This document shows positions 1 to 7,312 of a stretch of DNA of 8,115 nucleotides, piece by piece. The notes below the pieces were generated by a model. It saw only the letters and a program-made list of their open reading frames with translations, ran no database searches and was not told where the DNA came from. The number at the start of each line of letters is the position of its first letter. Position 1 is the first letter of the stretch. The DNA lies in the NCBI GenBank assembly GCA_021826485.1, contig JAKAZX010000169.1, forward strand, positions 1 to 8,115, written 5' to 3'. Both the position numbers and the translations under genes were made by a program. This DNA comes from Pseudomonadota bacterium (GTDB taxonomy: Bacteria; Pseudomonadota; Alphaproteobacteria; Acetobacterales; Acetobacteraceae).

Positions 1-479
1 GGCACCATCACGGCATCGGCGGCGGTCAGGCCGTTCAGCGTCAGCAGGCCGAGGCTGGGCGGGCAGTCGATCAGCACGAAGGACGGCGCGCTGCCGCCGT
101 GGTCGGTGTCGCGCAGCGCCTGGCGCAGGCGGAATTCGCGCCGCGCCTCGCCGACCAGTTCGATTTCCGCGCCGGCGAGGTCGGGGTCGGAGGGGACGAT
201 CGTCAGCCCGGGAACCAGGGTGGGCCGGGTCACCTGCGCCAGCGGGATGCCCTCGATCAGCAATCGGTAGGTGCCGTTGCGACGATCGGCGCGTGCCAAG
301 CCGAGGCCGGTGGACGCATTGCCCTGCGGATCGAGATCGACCAGAAGCACCGCCTCCCCGGCCGCGGCCAGCGCGGTTGCCAGATTGATCGCGGTGGTGG
401 TCTTGCCGACGCCGCCCTTCTGATTGGCGATCGCCAGAATGCGCGGCTTATCCGCTCGCGGAGGCCGGGCGGAGGTCAT
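1..479 (-). CDS. parA: ParA chromosome-partitioning ATPase (N-terminal part, 3' end outside window)
   Basis: Deviant Walker-type ATPase that binds DNA non-specifically in its ATP form and moves ParB-parS complexes apart during chromosome segregation. The first 159 codons are visible, roughly 60% of a usual ParA of about 260 residues. Seen motifs: the deviant Walker A KGGVGKTT at residues 21-28, followed by TAINLATALA; the Walker A' segment VLLVDLDPQGN at 44-54; and the Walker B strand FVLIDCPPSLGLLTLN at 134-149. The ATG at 479 lies inside the end of rsmG (32-base overlap) and has no clear Shine-Dalgarno sequence, so translation is probably coupled to rsmG. The 12 residues before the core are typical of chromosomal ParA proteins. 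A ParB gene is expected immediately beyond position 1, but this is inference. Chromosomal rather than plasmid ParA is supported by the mnmG-rsmG linkage and the parS site nearby. Confidence 0.96.
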   Translation of the reverse strand, partial: MTSARPPRADKPRILAIANQKGGVGKTTTAINLATALAAAGEAVLLVDLDPQGNASTGLGLARADRRNGTYRLLIEGIPLAQVTRPTLVPGLTIVPSDPDLAGAEIELVGEARREFRLRQALRDTDHGGSAPSFVLIDCPPSLGLLTLNGLTAADAVMV

Positions 480-1059
480 GGAGGCGCAGGACGGTGGCTG
501 CGGGACTTGTCCGGCTCTGGAAGCATTCGACGCGCATGTGCCACTCGCGCCGGGCCGCCGTCAATTCATCGGACGCCGATTGTCCCTTCGGAAACAGGCA
601 GACGCCATCTTCGGCCAGCCGAGGCACGGCTAGAGGGAGCAGATGCGTCAGCGGGGCGAAGGCGCGCGCGGTCACCGCCTGCGCGGTGATGCCGCCGAGC
701 CGCTCCGCGCGGGTGGTGTGGATGACCGCATCGGCCCCGAGCAGCCGGGCCGCTTCGCGCAGGAACGCCGCCTTGCGCCCATCGGCTTCCACCAGATGCG
801 CACACCAGCCGGTGACGGCAGCAAGGACGAGACCCGGGAACCCCGCCCCCGACCCGAAATCGATCAGCGTGCCGGCAGGCGACGGCAGAAGCGGCGCAAG
901 CTGCGCGCTGTCGAGGATATGCCGCTGCCAGAGCCGCGGCGCATCGCTGCGGCTGATCAGGTTGATGCGGCGGTTCCAGTCCAGCAGCAGCGCGGCGAAT
1001 CCTTGAAGTCGCTCGGACTGGGCGGCGGACAGATCGAATGCCGGCAGCGGCTGTTTCAC
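448..1059 (-). CDS. rsmG: 16S rRNA (guanine527-N7)-methyltransferase RsmG
   Basis: SAM-dependent methyltransferase (formerly GidB) that makes m7G527 in 16S rRNA; in other bacteria its loss gives low-level streptomycin resistance. The 203-residue product has normal family length. Visible signatures: WNRRINLISRSD at residues 28-39, the RHILDS element at 46-51, the SAM-binding loop DFGSGAGFPG at 67-76, an acidic strand end VEADGRKAAFL at 90-100, TARAFAPL at 130-137 and LFPKG at 155-159. The start is called at a GTG at 1059 because the 4-base GTGA overlaps the mnmG stop and the protein then begins at the usual point. The frame stays open far upstream inside mnmG, but that part is out-of-frame mnmG. 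There is no Shine-Dalgarno sequence, since the preceding bases are mnmG codons, so coupling to mnmG is likely. The start codon is part of a parS site. The 3' end overlaps parA by 32 bases. Confidence 0.96.
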   Translation of the reverse strand: MKQPLPAFDLSAAQSERLQGFAALLLDWNRRINLISRSDAPRLWQRHILDSAQLAPLLPSPAGTLIDFGSGAGFPGLVLAAVTGWCAHLVEADGRKAAFLREAARLLGADAVIHTTRAERLGGITAQAVTARAFAPLTHLLPLAVPRLAEDGVCLFPKGQSASDELTAARREWHMRVECFQSRTSPAATVLRLHDLRPASASG

Positions 1060-1067
1060 GTGAAACG
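1052..1067. promoter_or_regulatory. parS: parS centromere site (ParB-binding), at the mnmG/rsmG junction
   Basis: The sequence TGTTTCACGTGAAACG matches the well-known bacterial chromosomal parS consensus TGTTTCACGTGAAACA at 15 of 16 positions. The central 14 bases (1053-1066) are a perfect palindrome. It lies about 570 bases upstream of the parA start, in the gid-par neighbourhood where chromosomal parS sites usually occur. It also encodes the last residues of MnmG and its TGA stop, and its core CACGTG supplies the GTG start of rsmG. No second copy is present in this window. That ParB binds here is inferred from the consensus match. Confidence 0.92.
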
Positions 1068-2921
1068 CGGGGGGGCGCCCGGCCGGCGCATATGCGCGGC
1101 CAGCACCGCCAGCGCCGAGGGCGTGATTCCCTCCAGCCGGCCGGCGGCGCCCAGCGACAGCGGGCGGGCGGACGCCAGCCGCTCGCGCGCTTCGGTGGAC
1201 AGTCCGGCGACCGCGGCATAATCGAGCGCCGGATCCAGCGCGAGCCCCTCCAGCCGGCGGAACTCGCGGATCTCCGCCTCCTGACGCGGCAGATAGCCGG
1301 CATAATGCGCATCGGCCCGCAGGGTCGCGAAGGCGCGGCGGCCGAGTTGCCCGAGCCAGGGGAACAGCGATACGACCTGCGCATCCGTCGCGGCGGGAAG
1401 GGCAAGGAGTTCGAAGGCGGTCCAGCTCCTGCCCGCAGGGGTCAGGCCGGCGGCGGCAATTGCCTGCGGAGATGCCGTTTCCGTCCGCGCCCGCGCGCCG
1501 GCGGCCATGAGCAGGTCGCGATGAACACGGAACGCCTCCGCTCGGGCGGACCCCACGCATCCCCAGGACTCGCCGTAGGCCGTCAGCCGCAGGTCGGCAT
1601 TGTCGGCGCGCAGCGACAGCCGGTACTCGGCGCGCGCCGTGAACACCCGGTACGGTTCGCTGACGCCATGGCTGACCAGGTCGTCGATCAGCACGCCGAG
1701 ATAGCCGTCGGCGCGGCTGAGCGTGACCGGGTCGCTTCCCGCGGCCCGCCGGGCGGCATTGATGCCGGCCAGCAGGCCCTGCGCTCCGGCCTCCTCGTAC
1801 CCGGTGGTGCCGTTCACCTGCCCGGCCAGGAACAGCCGCGGCACCGCGCGCAGCTCCAGCCAGGGCCACAGGGCCCGAGGATCGACGAAATCGTACTCGA
1901 CGGCATAGCCGGGCCGCACGATGCGGGCCCGCTCCAGCCCCGGGATCGTCGCGATCATTGCCGCCTGCGCCGCGGCCGGCAGGCTGGTGGAAATGCCGTT
2001 GGGATAGACCAGCGCGCCGGTGCGCTCCTCCGGCTCCAGGAAGATCTGGTGGCGCGGCCGGTCCGGGAAGCGCACCACCTTGTCTTCGATCGACGGGCAA
2101 TAGCGCGGGCCGCGGCCGGCGATGCGGCCGCCGTAGACGGCAGAATCGCCGAGATGGGCGCGCACCACCGCATGCGTGGCCGCGGTTGTGAAGGTCACCC
2201 CGCAGGCGATCTGCGCGGTGGTGATCGCCGGCGTCAGGGCGCTGAACGGTTCGGGCTCGGCATCGCCGTGATCGGCTTCCAGCGTGGCCCAGTCGATGCT
2301 GGCGCGGTCCAGCCGCGGCGGCGTGCCGGTCTTGAGCCGCCCGAGCGGCAGCCGCAGCCGCTCCAGCGCTTCCGCCAGCGCAACCGCCGGCGCCTCGCCG
2401 ATCCGGCCGGCTGGCCGGCTGTCCGCCCCGACATGGATGCGCCCGCGCAGGAACGTCCCGGCAGCGACCACGACGGCGCCGCAGGTCAGCCGGGTCCCGT
2501 CCGCGAGCGTCACCGCCGCGACGCCGCCATCTGCCGCCAGCACGATTCCCTCGGCCGCCCCCTCCTGCACCGTCAGCCCGGGCTGGGCGGCCAGCAGCGA
2601 CTGGATCGCCGCCCGATAAAGGCCACGATCCGCCTGCGCGCGCGGCCCGCGCACCGCCGGCCCCTTGCTGCGGTTCAGCAGCTTGAAATGAATCCCCGCC
2701 GCATCCGCCGCCCGGCCCATCAGCCCGTCCAGCGCATCGATCTCGCGCACCAGATGGCCCTTGCCGATGCCCCCGAACGCCGGATTGCACGACATCTCAC
2801 CGAGCGTGCGGCGATCCTGGGTCAGCAGCACCGTGCGCGCGCCCATGCGCGCCGCCGCCGCCGCCGCCTCGCAGCCGGCATGGCCGCCACCGATCACCAG
2901 CACGTCGCAGACCCTGCTCAT
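1056..2921 (-). CDS. mnmG: tRNA uridine-5-carboxymethylaminomethyl modification enzyme MnmG (GidA)
   Basis: FAD-dependent partner of MnmE; the complex installs the (carboxymethyl)aminomethyl group on U34 of tRNAs that read split codon boxes, using methylene-tetrahydrofolate. The product has 621 residues, full family length. Seen in order: FAD-binding GGGHAGCEAA at 11-20; MSCNPAFGGIGKGHLVREID at 43-62, with the conserved Cys45; LKTGTPPRLD at 196-205; YCPSIEDK at 274-281, with the conserved Cys275; the second FAD-contact segment GQVNGTTGYEEAGAQGLLAG at 367-386; RAEYRLSLRADNAD at 430-443; and a C-terminal MnmE/tRNA-binding helical domain ending RPLSLGAAGRLEGITPSALA at 586-605. The ATG at 2921 is preceded by a modest GGTGGCGG and lies 9 bases after the mnmE stop. 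The TGA at 1056-1058 overlaps the rsmG start. A run of seven G (plus strand, 1069-1075) lies in its last codons. Nothing is missing or frameshifted. Confidence 0.98.
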   Translation of the reverse strand: MSRVCDVLVIGGGHAGCEAAAAAARMGARTVLLTQDRRTLGEMSCNPAFGGIGKGHLVREIDALDGLMGRAADAAGIHFKLLNRSKGPAVRGPRAQADRGLYRAAIQSLLAAQPGLTVQEGAAEGIVLAADGGVAAVTLADGTRLTCGAVVVAAGTFLRGRIHVGADSRPAGRIGEAPAVALAEALERLRLPLGRLKTGTPPRLDRASIDWATLEADHGDAEPEPFSALTPAITTAQIACGVTFTTAATHAVVRAHLGDSAVYGGRIAGRGPRYCPSIEDKVVRFPDRPRHQIFLEPEERTGALVYPNGISTSLPAAAQAAMIATIPGLERARIVRPGYAVEYDFVDPRALWPWLELRAVPRLFLAGQVNGTTGYEEAGAQGLLAGINAARRAAGSDPVTLSRADGYLGVLIDDLVSHGVSEPYRVFTARAEYRLSLRADNADLRLTAYGESWGCVGSARAEAFRVHRDLLMAAGARARTETASPQAIAAAGLTPAGRSWTAFELLALPAATDAQVVSLFPWLGQLGRRAFATLRADAHYAGYLPRQEAEIREFRRLEGLALDPALDYAAVAGLSTEARERLASARPLSLGAAGRLEGITPSALAVLAAHMRRPGAPPRFT

Positions 2922-2930
2922 CCCGCCACC

Positions 2931-4232
2931 CTACTTGCCGATGCAGAATTGCGCGAACACGGCGTCCAGCACCGCATCCGCGCCGACCTGCCCGGTGATC
3001 CGCCCGAGCCCGACCAGGGCGAGCCGCAGGTCCTCGCCGCGCAGTTCGGGCAGATCGCTGGTCTCCGCCCGCGCGAGCGCCTCCGCCGCGGCGGTCAGCG
3101 CCGCCCGGTGCCGGGCGCGCGTCAGCACCGGGGAACCGTGCAGCGACGCCAGCTCGCCGGCAATCGCGTCGAGGCGCGCGCGCAGCCGGTCCATCCCCGC
3201 CCCGGTGACAGCGCTGACGCTGAGATCGGCGCCGGGATCATCGCCGCCGAGGTCGGATTTGGTCGCGACCGTCAGGCAGCGTCCCCCCCGCCGGGGGGGC
3301 GCCGGGTCCGGCGCTTCATCCGCGGCGCGCACCAGCACCACCAGATCGGCGTCGGCGAGGCGCGCCCGCGCCCGCCGGACCCCTTCGGCTTCGATCGCGT
3401 CGCCGGTTTCGCGCAACCCTGCCGTATCCAGCAGCGTCACCGGCACACCGCCGAGCACCAGCCGCGTTTCCAGCACGTCGCGCGTGGTGCCCGGCGTGGC
3501 GGCGACGATCGCCACGTCACGGCCGGCCAGCGCGTTGACGAGGGTGGATTTCCCCGCATTCGGCGGCCCCGCCACGGCGATGGTCAGCCCCTCACGCAGC
3601 CGCTCGCCGCGCCTTCCGTCCTGCAGATGGGCGGCGATCTCGGCGCGCAGCGCGGCGATTCCGGCCAGCATGGCATCCGCCGTCTCCGCCGGCAGATGCT
3701 CGTCGGGAAAGTCGATCAGCGCCTCCTGCTGGGCGAGCAGTTGCGTCAGAAGTTCGGTCCAGCCGCGATAGAGCGCGCCGAGCGCCCCGCCGAGCTGGCG
3801 CAGCGCCTGCTGCTGCTGCGCTGCGGTCTCGGCCGCGATCAGGTCGGCGATCGCCTCCGCCTGCAGCAGGTCCATGCGGCCGTGCAGAAATGCCCGCCGG
3901 GTGAACTCGCCGGCTTCGGCCGGGCGCGCGCCGAGGCCGGTCAGCCGCGCGACGATGCTGGCGACCACCGCCGCCCCGCCATGCGCGTGCAGCTCGGCGC
4001 CATCCTCGCCGGTATAGCTGCCCGGCCCGGGGAGCCACAGCACGATCGCCCGGTCCAGCGCCTGGCCGGTGGCGTCGCGCAGGGTGCGCAGCGCCGCCCG
4101 CCGCGGCGGCGGGCGGTCGCCACACAGACGATCGAGCAGCGGGCCGGACCCGGGGCCGCTCAGCCGCAGCACGGCGATGGCGGCCTGGCCGGCGCCGGAT
4201 GCCAGGGCGAAGATGGTATCCGCCGCACTCAC
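2931..4232 (-). CDS. mnmE: tRNA uridine-5-carboxymethylaminomethyl modification GTPase MnmE (TrmE)
   Basis: Potassium-type GTPase that works with MnmG on tRNA wobble uridine. The 433-residue product is slightly short but normal for the family. Domains: N-terminal tetrahydrofolate-binding domain at about 1-115, with DTIFALASGAGQAAIAVLRL at 5-24 and GSYTGEDGAELHAHGG at 71-86; a helical domain with RRAFLHGRMDLLQAEAIADL at 112-131; and the G domain from about 212. G-domain motifs are G1 GPPNAGKST (222-230, Lys228), G2 TPGTTRD (246-252), G3 DTAGLR (269-274) and G4 TKSD (324-327, the accepted T variant of NKxD). The protein ends in the diagnostic FCIGK (429-433) with catalytic Cys430. The start is a GTG at 4232, giving VSAADTIFALASG at the usual family N-terminus and a 4-base GTGA overlap with the upstream ferredoxin gene. 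There is no Shine-Dalgarno sequence, so translation is probably coupled. Confidence 0.98.
   Translation of the reverse strand: MSAADTIFALASGAGQAAIAVLRLSGPGSGPLLDRLCGDRPPPRRAALRTLRDATGQALDRAIVLWLPGPGSYTGEDGAELHAHGGAAVVASIVARLTGLGARPAEAGEFTRRAFLHGRMDLLQAEAIADLIAAETAAQQQQALRQLGGALGALYRGWTELLTQLLAQQEALIDFPDEHLPAETADAMLAGIAALRAEIAAHLQDGRRGERLREGLTIAVAGPPNAGKSTLVNALAGRDVAIVAATPGTTRDVLETRLVLGGVPVTLLDTAGLRETGDAIEAEGVRRARARLADADLVVLVRAADEAPDPAPPRRGGRCLTVATKSDLGGDDPGADLSVSAVTGAGMDRLRARLDAIAGELASLHGSPVLTRARHRAALTAAAEALARAETSDLPELRGEDLRLALVGLGRITGQVGADAVLDAVFAQFCIGK
3283..3299. repeat. Perfect C7/G7 inverted repeat inside mnmE
   Basis: Seven C (3283-3289), a GCC loop and seven G (3293-3299) form a perfect hairpin-capable pair of homopolymers. 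On the coding (minus) strand it encodes PPRRGG, residues 312-317, in the variable loop between the G3 and G4 motifs of MnmE. The reading frame is intact across it. There is no T tract and it lies inside a gene, so it is not a rho-independent terminator. Confidence 0.6.
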
Positions 4233-4582
4233 GGCGCGGGCGGATCGGCCGGCAGCAGCAATTCCGCCACGCGCTCGCCCGCGGCCAGATGGCGCTGCAG
4301 CACCGCATCGACATCGGCGGTCGAGGAAATGCGGTACCACACGCCCTCGGGATAGATCACCACGCAGGGGCCGAGTTCGCAGCGGTCGAGGCAGCCGGCG
4401 GCGTTGATGCGCACCCGCGGCAGCCGCAGTTCCTTCGCACGCGCCTTCATGTAGTCGCGCAGCCGCTCCGATCCCTTGGCGGCGCAGGAGCCGCGGGGAT
4501 GCCCGTCGGGCCGACGGTTGCAGCACACGAAAACGTGCGCGTCGAAATGCAGCGGGGGATCGTCCGGTCGTCGTCCTGGCAT
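4229..4582 (-). CDS. Small (2Fe-2S) ferredoxin domain-containing protein, thioredoxin-like fold
   Basis: A 117-residue protein resembling the thioredoxin-like [2Fe-2S] ferredoxins. It begins its domain with HVFVCCNRRPDGHPRGSC at residues 16-33, then has INAAGCLDRCELGPCVVIYP at 59-78, followed by GVWYRISSTADVDAVLQRHL (80-99), the family's usual tail. Probable cluster ligands are Cys21 (or Cys20), Cys33, Cys64 and Cys68, spaced C-x11-C-x30-C-x3-C, which fits this fold; Cys73 is extra. The electron-transfer partner is unknown. The start is the ATG at 4582, because a GGAG lies 7 bases upstream and the ferredoxin domain begins soon after. The frame is open further upstream, but that part looks like random GC-rich translation. 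It is the first gene of the minus-strand operon and overlaps mnmE by GTGA, so it is co-transcribed with the MnmE/MnmG modification genes. Confidence 0.88.
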   Translation of the reverse strand: MPGRRPDDPPLHFDAHVFVCCNRRPDGHPRGSCAAKGSERLRDYMKARAKELRLPRVRINAAGCLDRCELGPCVVIYPEGVWYRISSTADVDAVLQRHLAAGERVAELLLPADPPAP

Positions 4583-4589
4583 GCCGTGT

Positions 4590-4593
4590 CTCC
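4590..4593 (-). promoter_or_regulatory. Shine-Dalgarno GGAG for the ferredoxin gene
   Basis: On the minus strand GGAG ends 7 bases before the ATG at 4582, which is good spacing. It supports this start over the longer open frame upstream. Confidence 0.65.
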
Positions 4594-4627
4594 GCGTCGC
4601 CACGGAACGTCGCACGCCCGGCGCCGC

Positions 4628-4642
4628 CAATTGCGGGAATTG
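4628..4642. repeat. Hyphenated palindrome CAATT-N5-AATTG in the divergent promoter region
   Basis: CAATTGCGGGAATTG has perfect 5-base arms around a GCGGG spacer. It is a patch of A/T in otherwise extremely GC-rich sequence and sits roughly midway between the two divergent start codons. The same bases can also be read as an imperfect direct repeat of AATTGCSG with a 9-base period. It could be an operator for a dimeric regulator, but no family is recognised. Confidence 0.35.
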
Positions 4643-4705
4643 CCGCGCCGCGCGGCCTCGCGCGGGCGGATCGGCGTTCCTATCTGCCAAGCCGGGCAGC
4701 GACGC

Positions 4706-4712
4706 AAGGAGG
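4706..4712 (+). promoter_or_regulatory. Strong Shine-Dalgarno AAGGAGG for the DUF255 gene
   Basis: AAGGAGG, a near-full match to the anti-Shine-Dalgarno, lies 4 bases before the ATG at 4717 and 13 bases before a second in-frame ATG at 4726. The spacing favours 4717, although it is short. It is the strongest ribosome-binding site in the window. Confidence 0.8.
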
Positions 4713-4716
4713 CCGC

Positions 4717-6771
<2,055 letters not shown>

Positions 6772-6796
6772 CAGCGCCCTCGTCCGGGTCTGGCAT

Positions 6797-6803
6797 CCCC
6801 CCC
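6797..6803 (+). repeat. C7 homopolymer directly before the ogt start codon
   Basis: Seven C occupy the bases immediately upstream of the GTG at 6804, leaving no Shine-Dalgarno-like purine stretch. This makes the start less certain and suggests coupled or leaderless-like initiation. Confidence 0.5.
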
Positions 6804-7298
6804 GTGCCGCAGCTTTCCCTGCATACGCCGATCGGCGATCTCACGGTCTCGGAGGAACGGGGCGCGGTCGTGGCCGTGGACTGGGGATGGGGCCGCGACC
6901 AGACGCCGACCCCGCTGCTGCTGCGCTCGCGGGCGCTGCTCGATGCCTATTTCGACGGCGAAGCGGTGGCGTTCGACCTGCCGCTCGCCCCCGTCGGTAC
7001 GCCCTATCAGCAACGTGTCTGGGCCGCGCTGCGGGACATCCCGCACGGGGCGACGCGCAGCTACGCCGCGATCGCGGCGCTTGCCGGCGGTTCCGCGCGG
7101 TCCGTCGGCATGGCCAACGGCGCCAATCCCATCCCGATCCTGATCCCCTGCCATCGCGTCGTCGCCGCGCATGGCCTGGGTGGCTATTCCGGCGGCGACG
7201 GCCCTGCTACCAAGCGCGCCCTGCTCGCGCTGGAAGCGCGCGTCCCGCCCTTGTTCGGGACGGTGCCGCCGGCTTCGCGAGCCGCGCCCTCAACATGA
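6804..7298 (+). CDS. ogt: Methylated-DNA--[protein]-cysteine S-methyltransferase
   Basis: Suicide DNA-repair protein that transfers alkyl groups from O6-alkylguanine (and O4-alkylthymine) to its own cysteine. The 164-residue product is full length for a stand-alone Ogt, without an Ada-type zinc domain. The DNA-binding C-terminal domain is clear: YQQRVWAALRDIPHGATRSY (68-87), a helix-turn-helix with the likely flipping-finger Arg99 in GGSARSVGMANGANP (95-109), and the active site IPILIPCHRVV (110-120) with acceptor Cys116. GLGGYSGG (124-131) and the K-RALL-LE ending are also typical. The start is uncertain. The GTG at 6804 gives MPQLSLHTPIGDL, a family-like N-terminus, but has seven C and no Shine-Dalgarno sequence before it. 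An in-frame TTG at 6768 would overlap the DUF255 stop as TTGA and add 12 residues. Co-transcription with DUF255 is likely. Confidence 0.93.
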   Translation: MPQLSLHTPIGDLTVSEERGAVVAVDWGWGRDQTPTPLLLRSRALLDAYFDGEAVAFDLPLAPVGTPYQQRVWAALRDIPHGATRSYAAIAALAGGSARSVGMANGANPIPILIPCHRVVAAHGLGGYSGGDGPATKRALLALEARVPPLFGTVPPASRAAPST

Positions 7299-7312
7299 CG
7301 GAACTCTCATGA
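7295..7312 (+). other. Five-codon mini-ORF (MTELS) bridging ogt and the oxidoreductase gene
   Basis: The ATG at 7295 overlaps the ogt TGA as ATGA, encodes only MTELS, and its own TGA overlaps the ATG of the next gene, again as ATGA. It may be chance, or it may pass terminating ribosomes from ogt to the downstream start. No protein function is proposed. Confidence 0.25.

Larger units (their letters stand above)
4583..4716. promoter_or_regulatory. Divergent intergenic region, presumed promoters for both operons
   Basis: These 134 bases are the only sizeable non-coding stretch and separate two divergent gene sets, so promoters in both directions are expected here. I see no convincing -35/-10 pair on either strand. 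The region holds a hyphenated palindrome near its centre (4628-4642) and a Shine-Dalgarno sequence at each edge. The promoter call rests on gene orientation, not on recognised promoter boxes. Confidence 0.5.

Noticed and set aside
447..455. Possible DnaA box (TTATCCGCT) hinting at oriC
   Set aside because: It is a single imperfect match without clustering or an A/T-rich unwinding region; it is simply the rsmG stop region and parA coding sequence.
1060..2790. N-terminal extension of the rsmG frame through mnmG, suggesting a long fusion protein
   Set aside because: The extension is mnmG read out of frame; RsmG homology starts at the GTG at 1059, which also forms the stop/start overlap.
3283..3299. 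Rho-independent terminator at the C7/G7 hairpin
   Set aside because: It lies inside the intact mnmE reading frame and has no following T tract on either strand.
1038..4355. A 1105-codon open frame on the plus strand, antisense to mnmG and mnmE
   Set aside because: It is the complementary-frame shadow of two certain genes in very GC-rich DNA; its translation is low-complexity Arg/Ala/Gly/Pro with no recognisable domain.
4602..4626. Extracytoplasmic-sigma-type promoter starting at GGAAC in the divergent region
   Set aside because: GGAAC occurs on both strands there, but no matching -10 element follows at 16-17 bases, so the call would be speculative.
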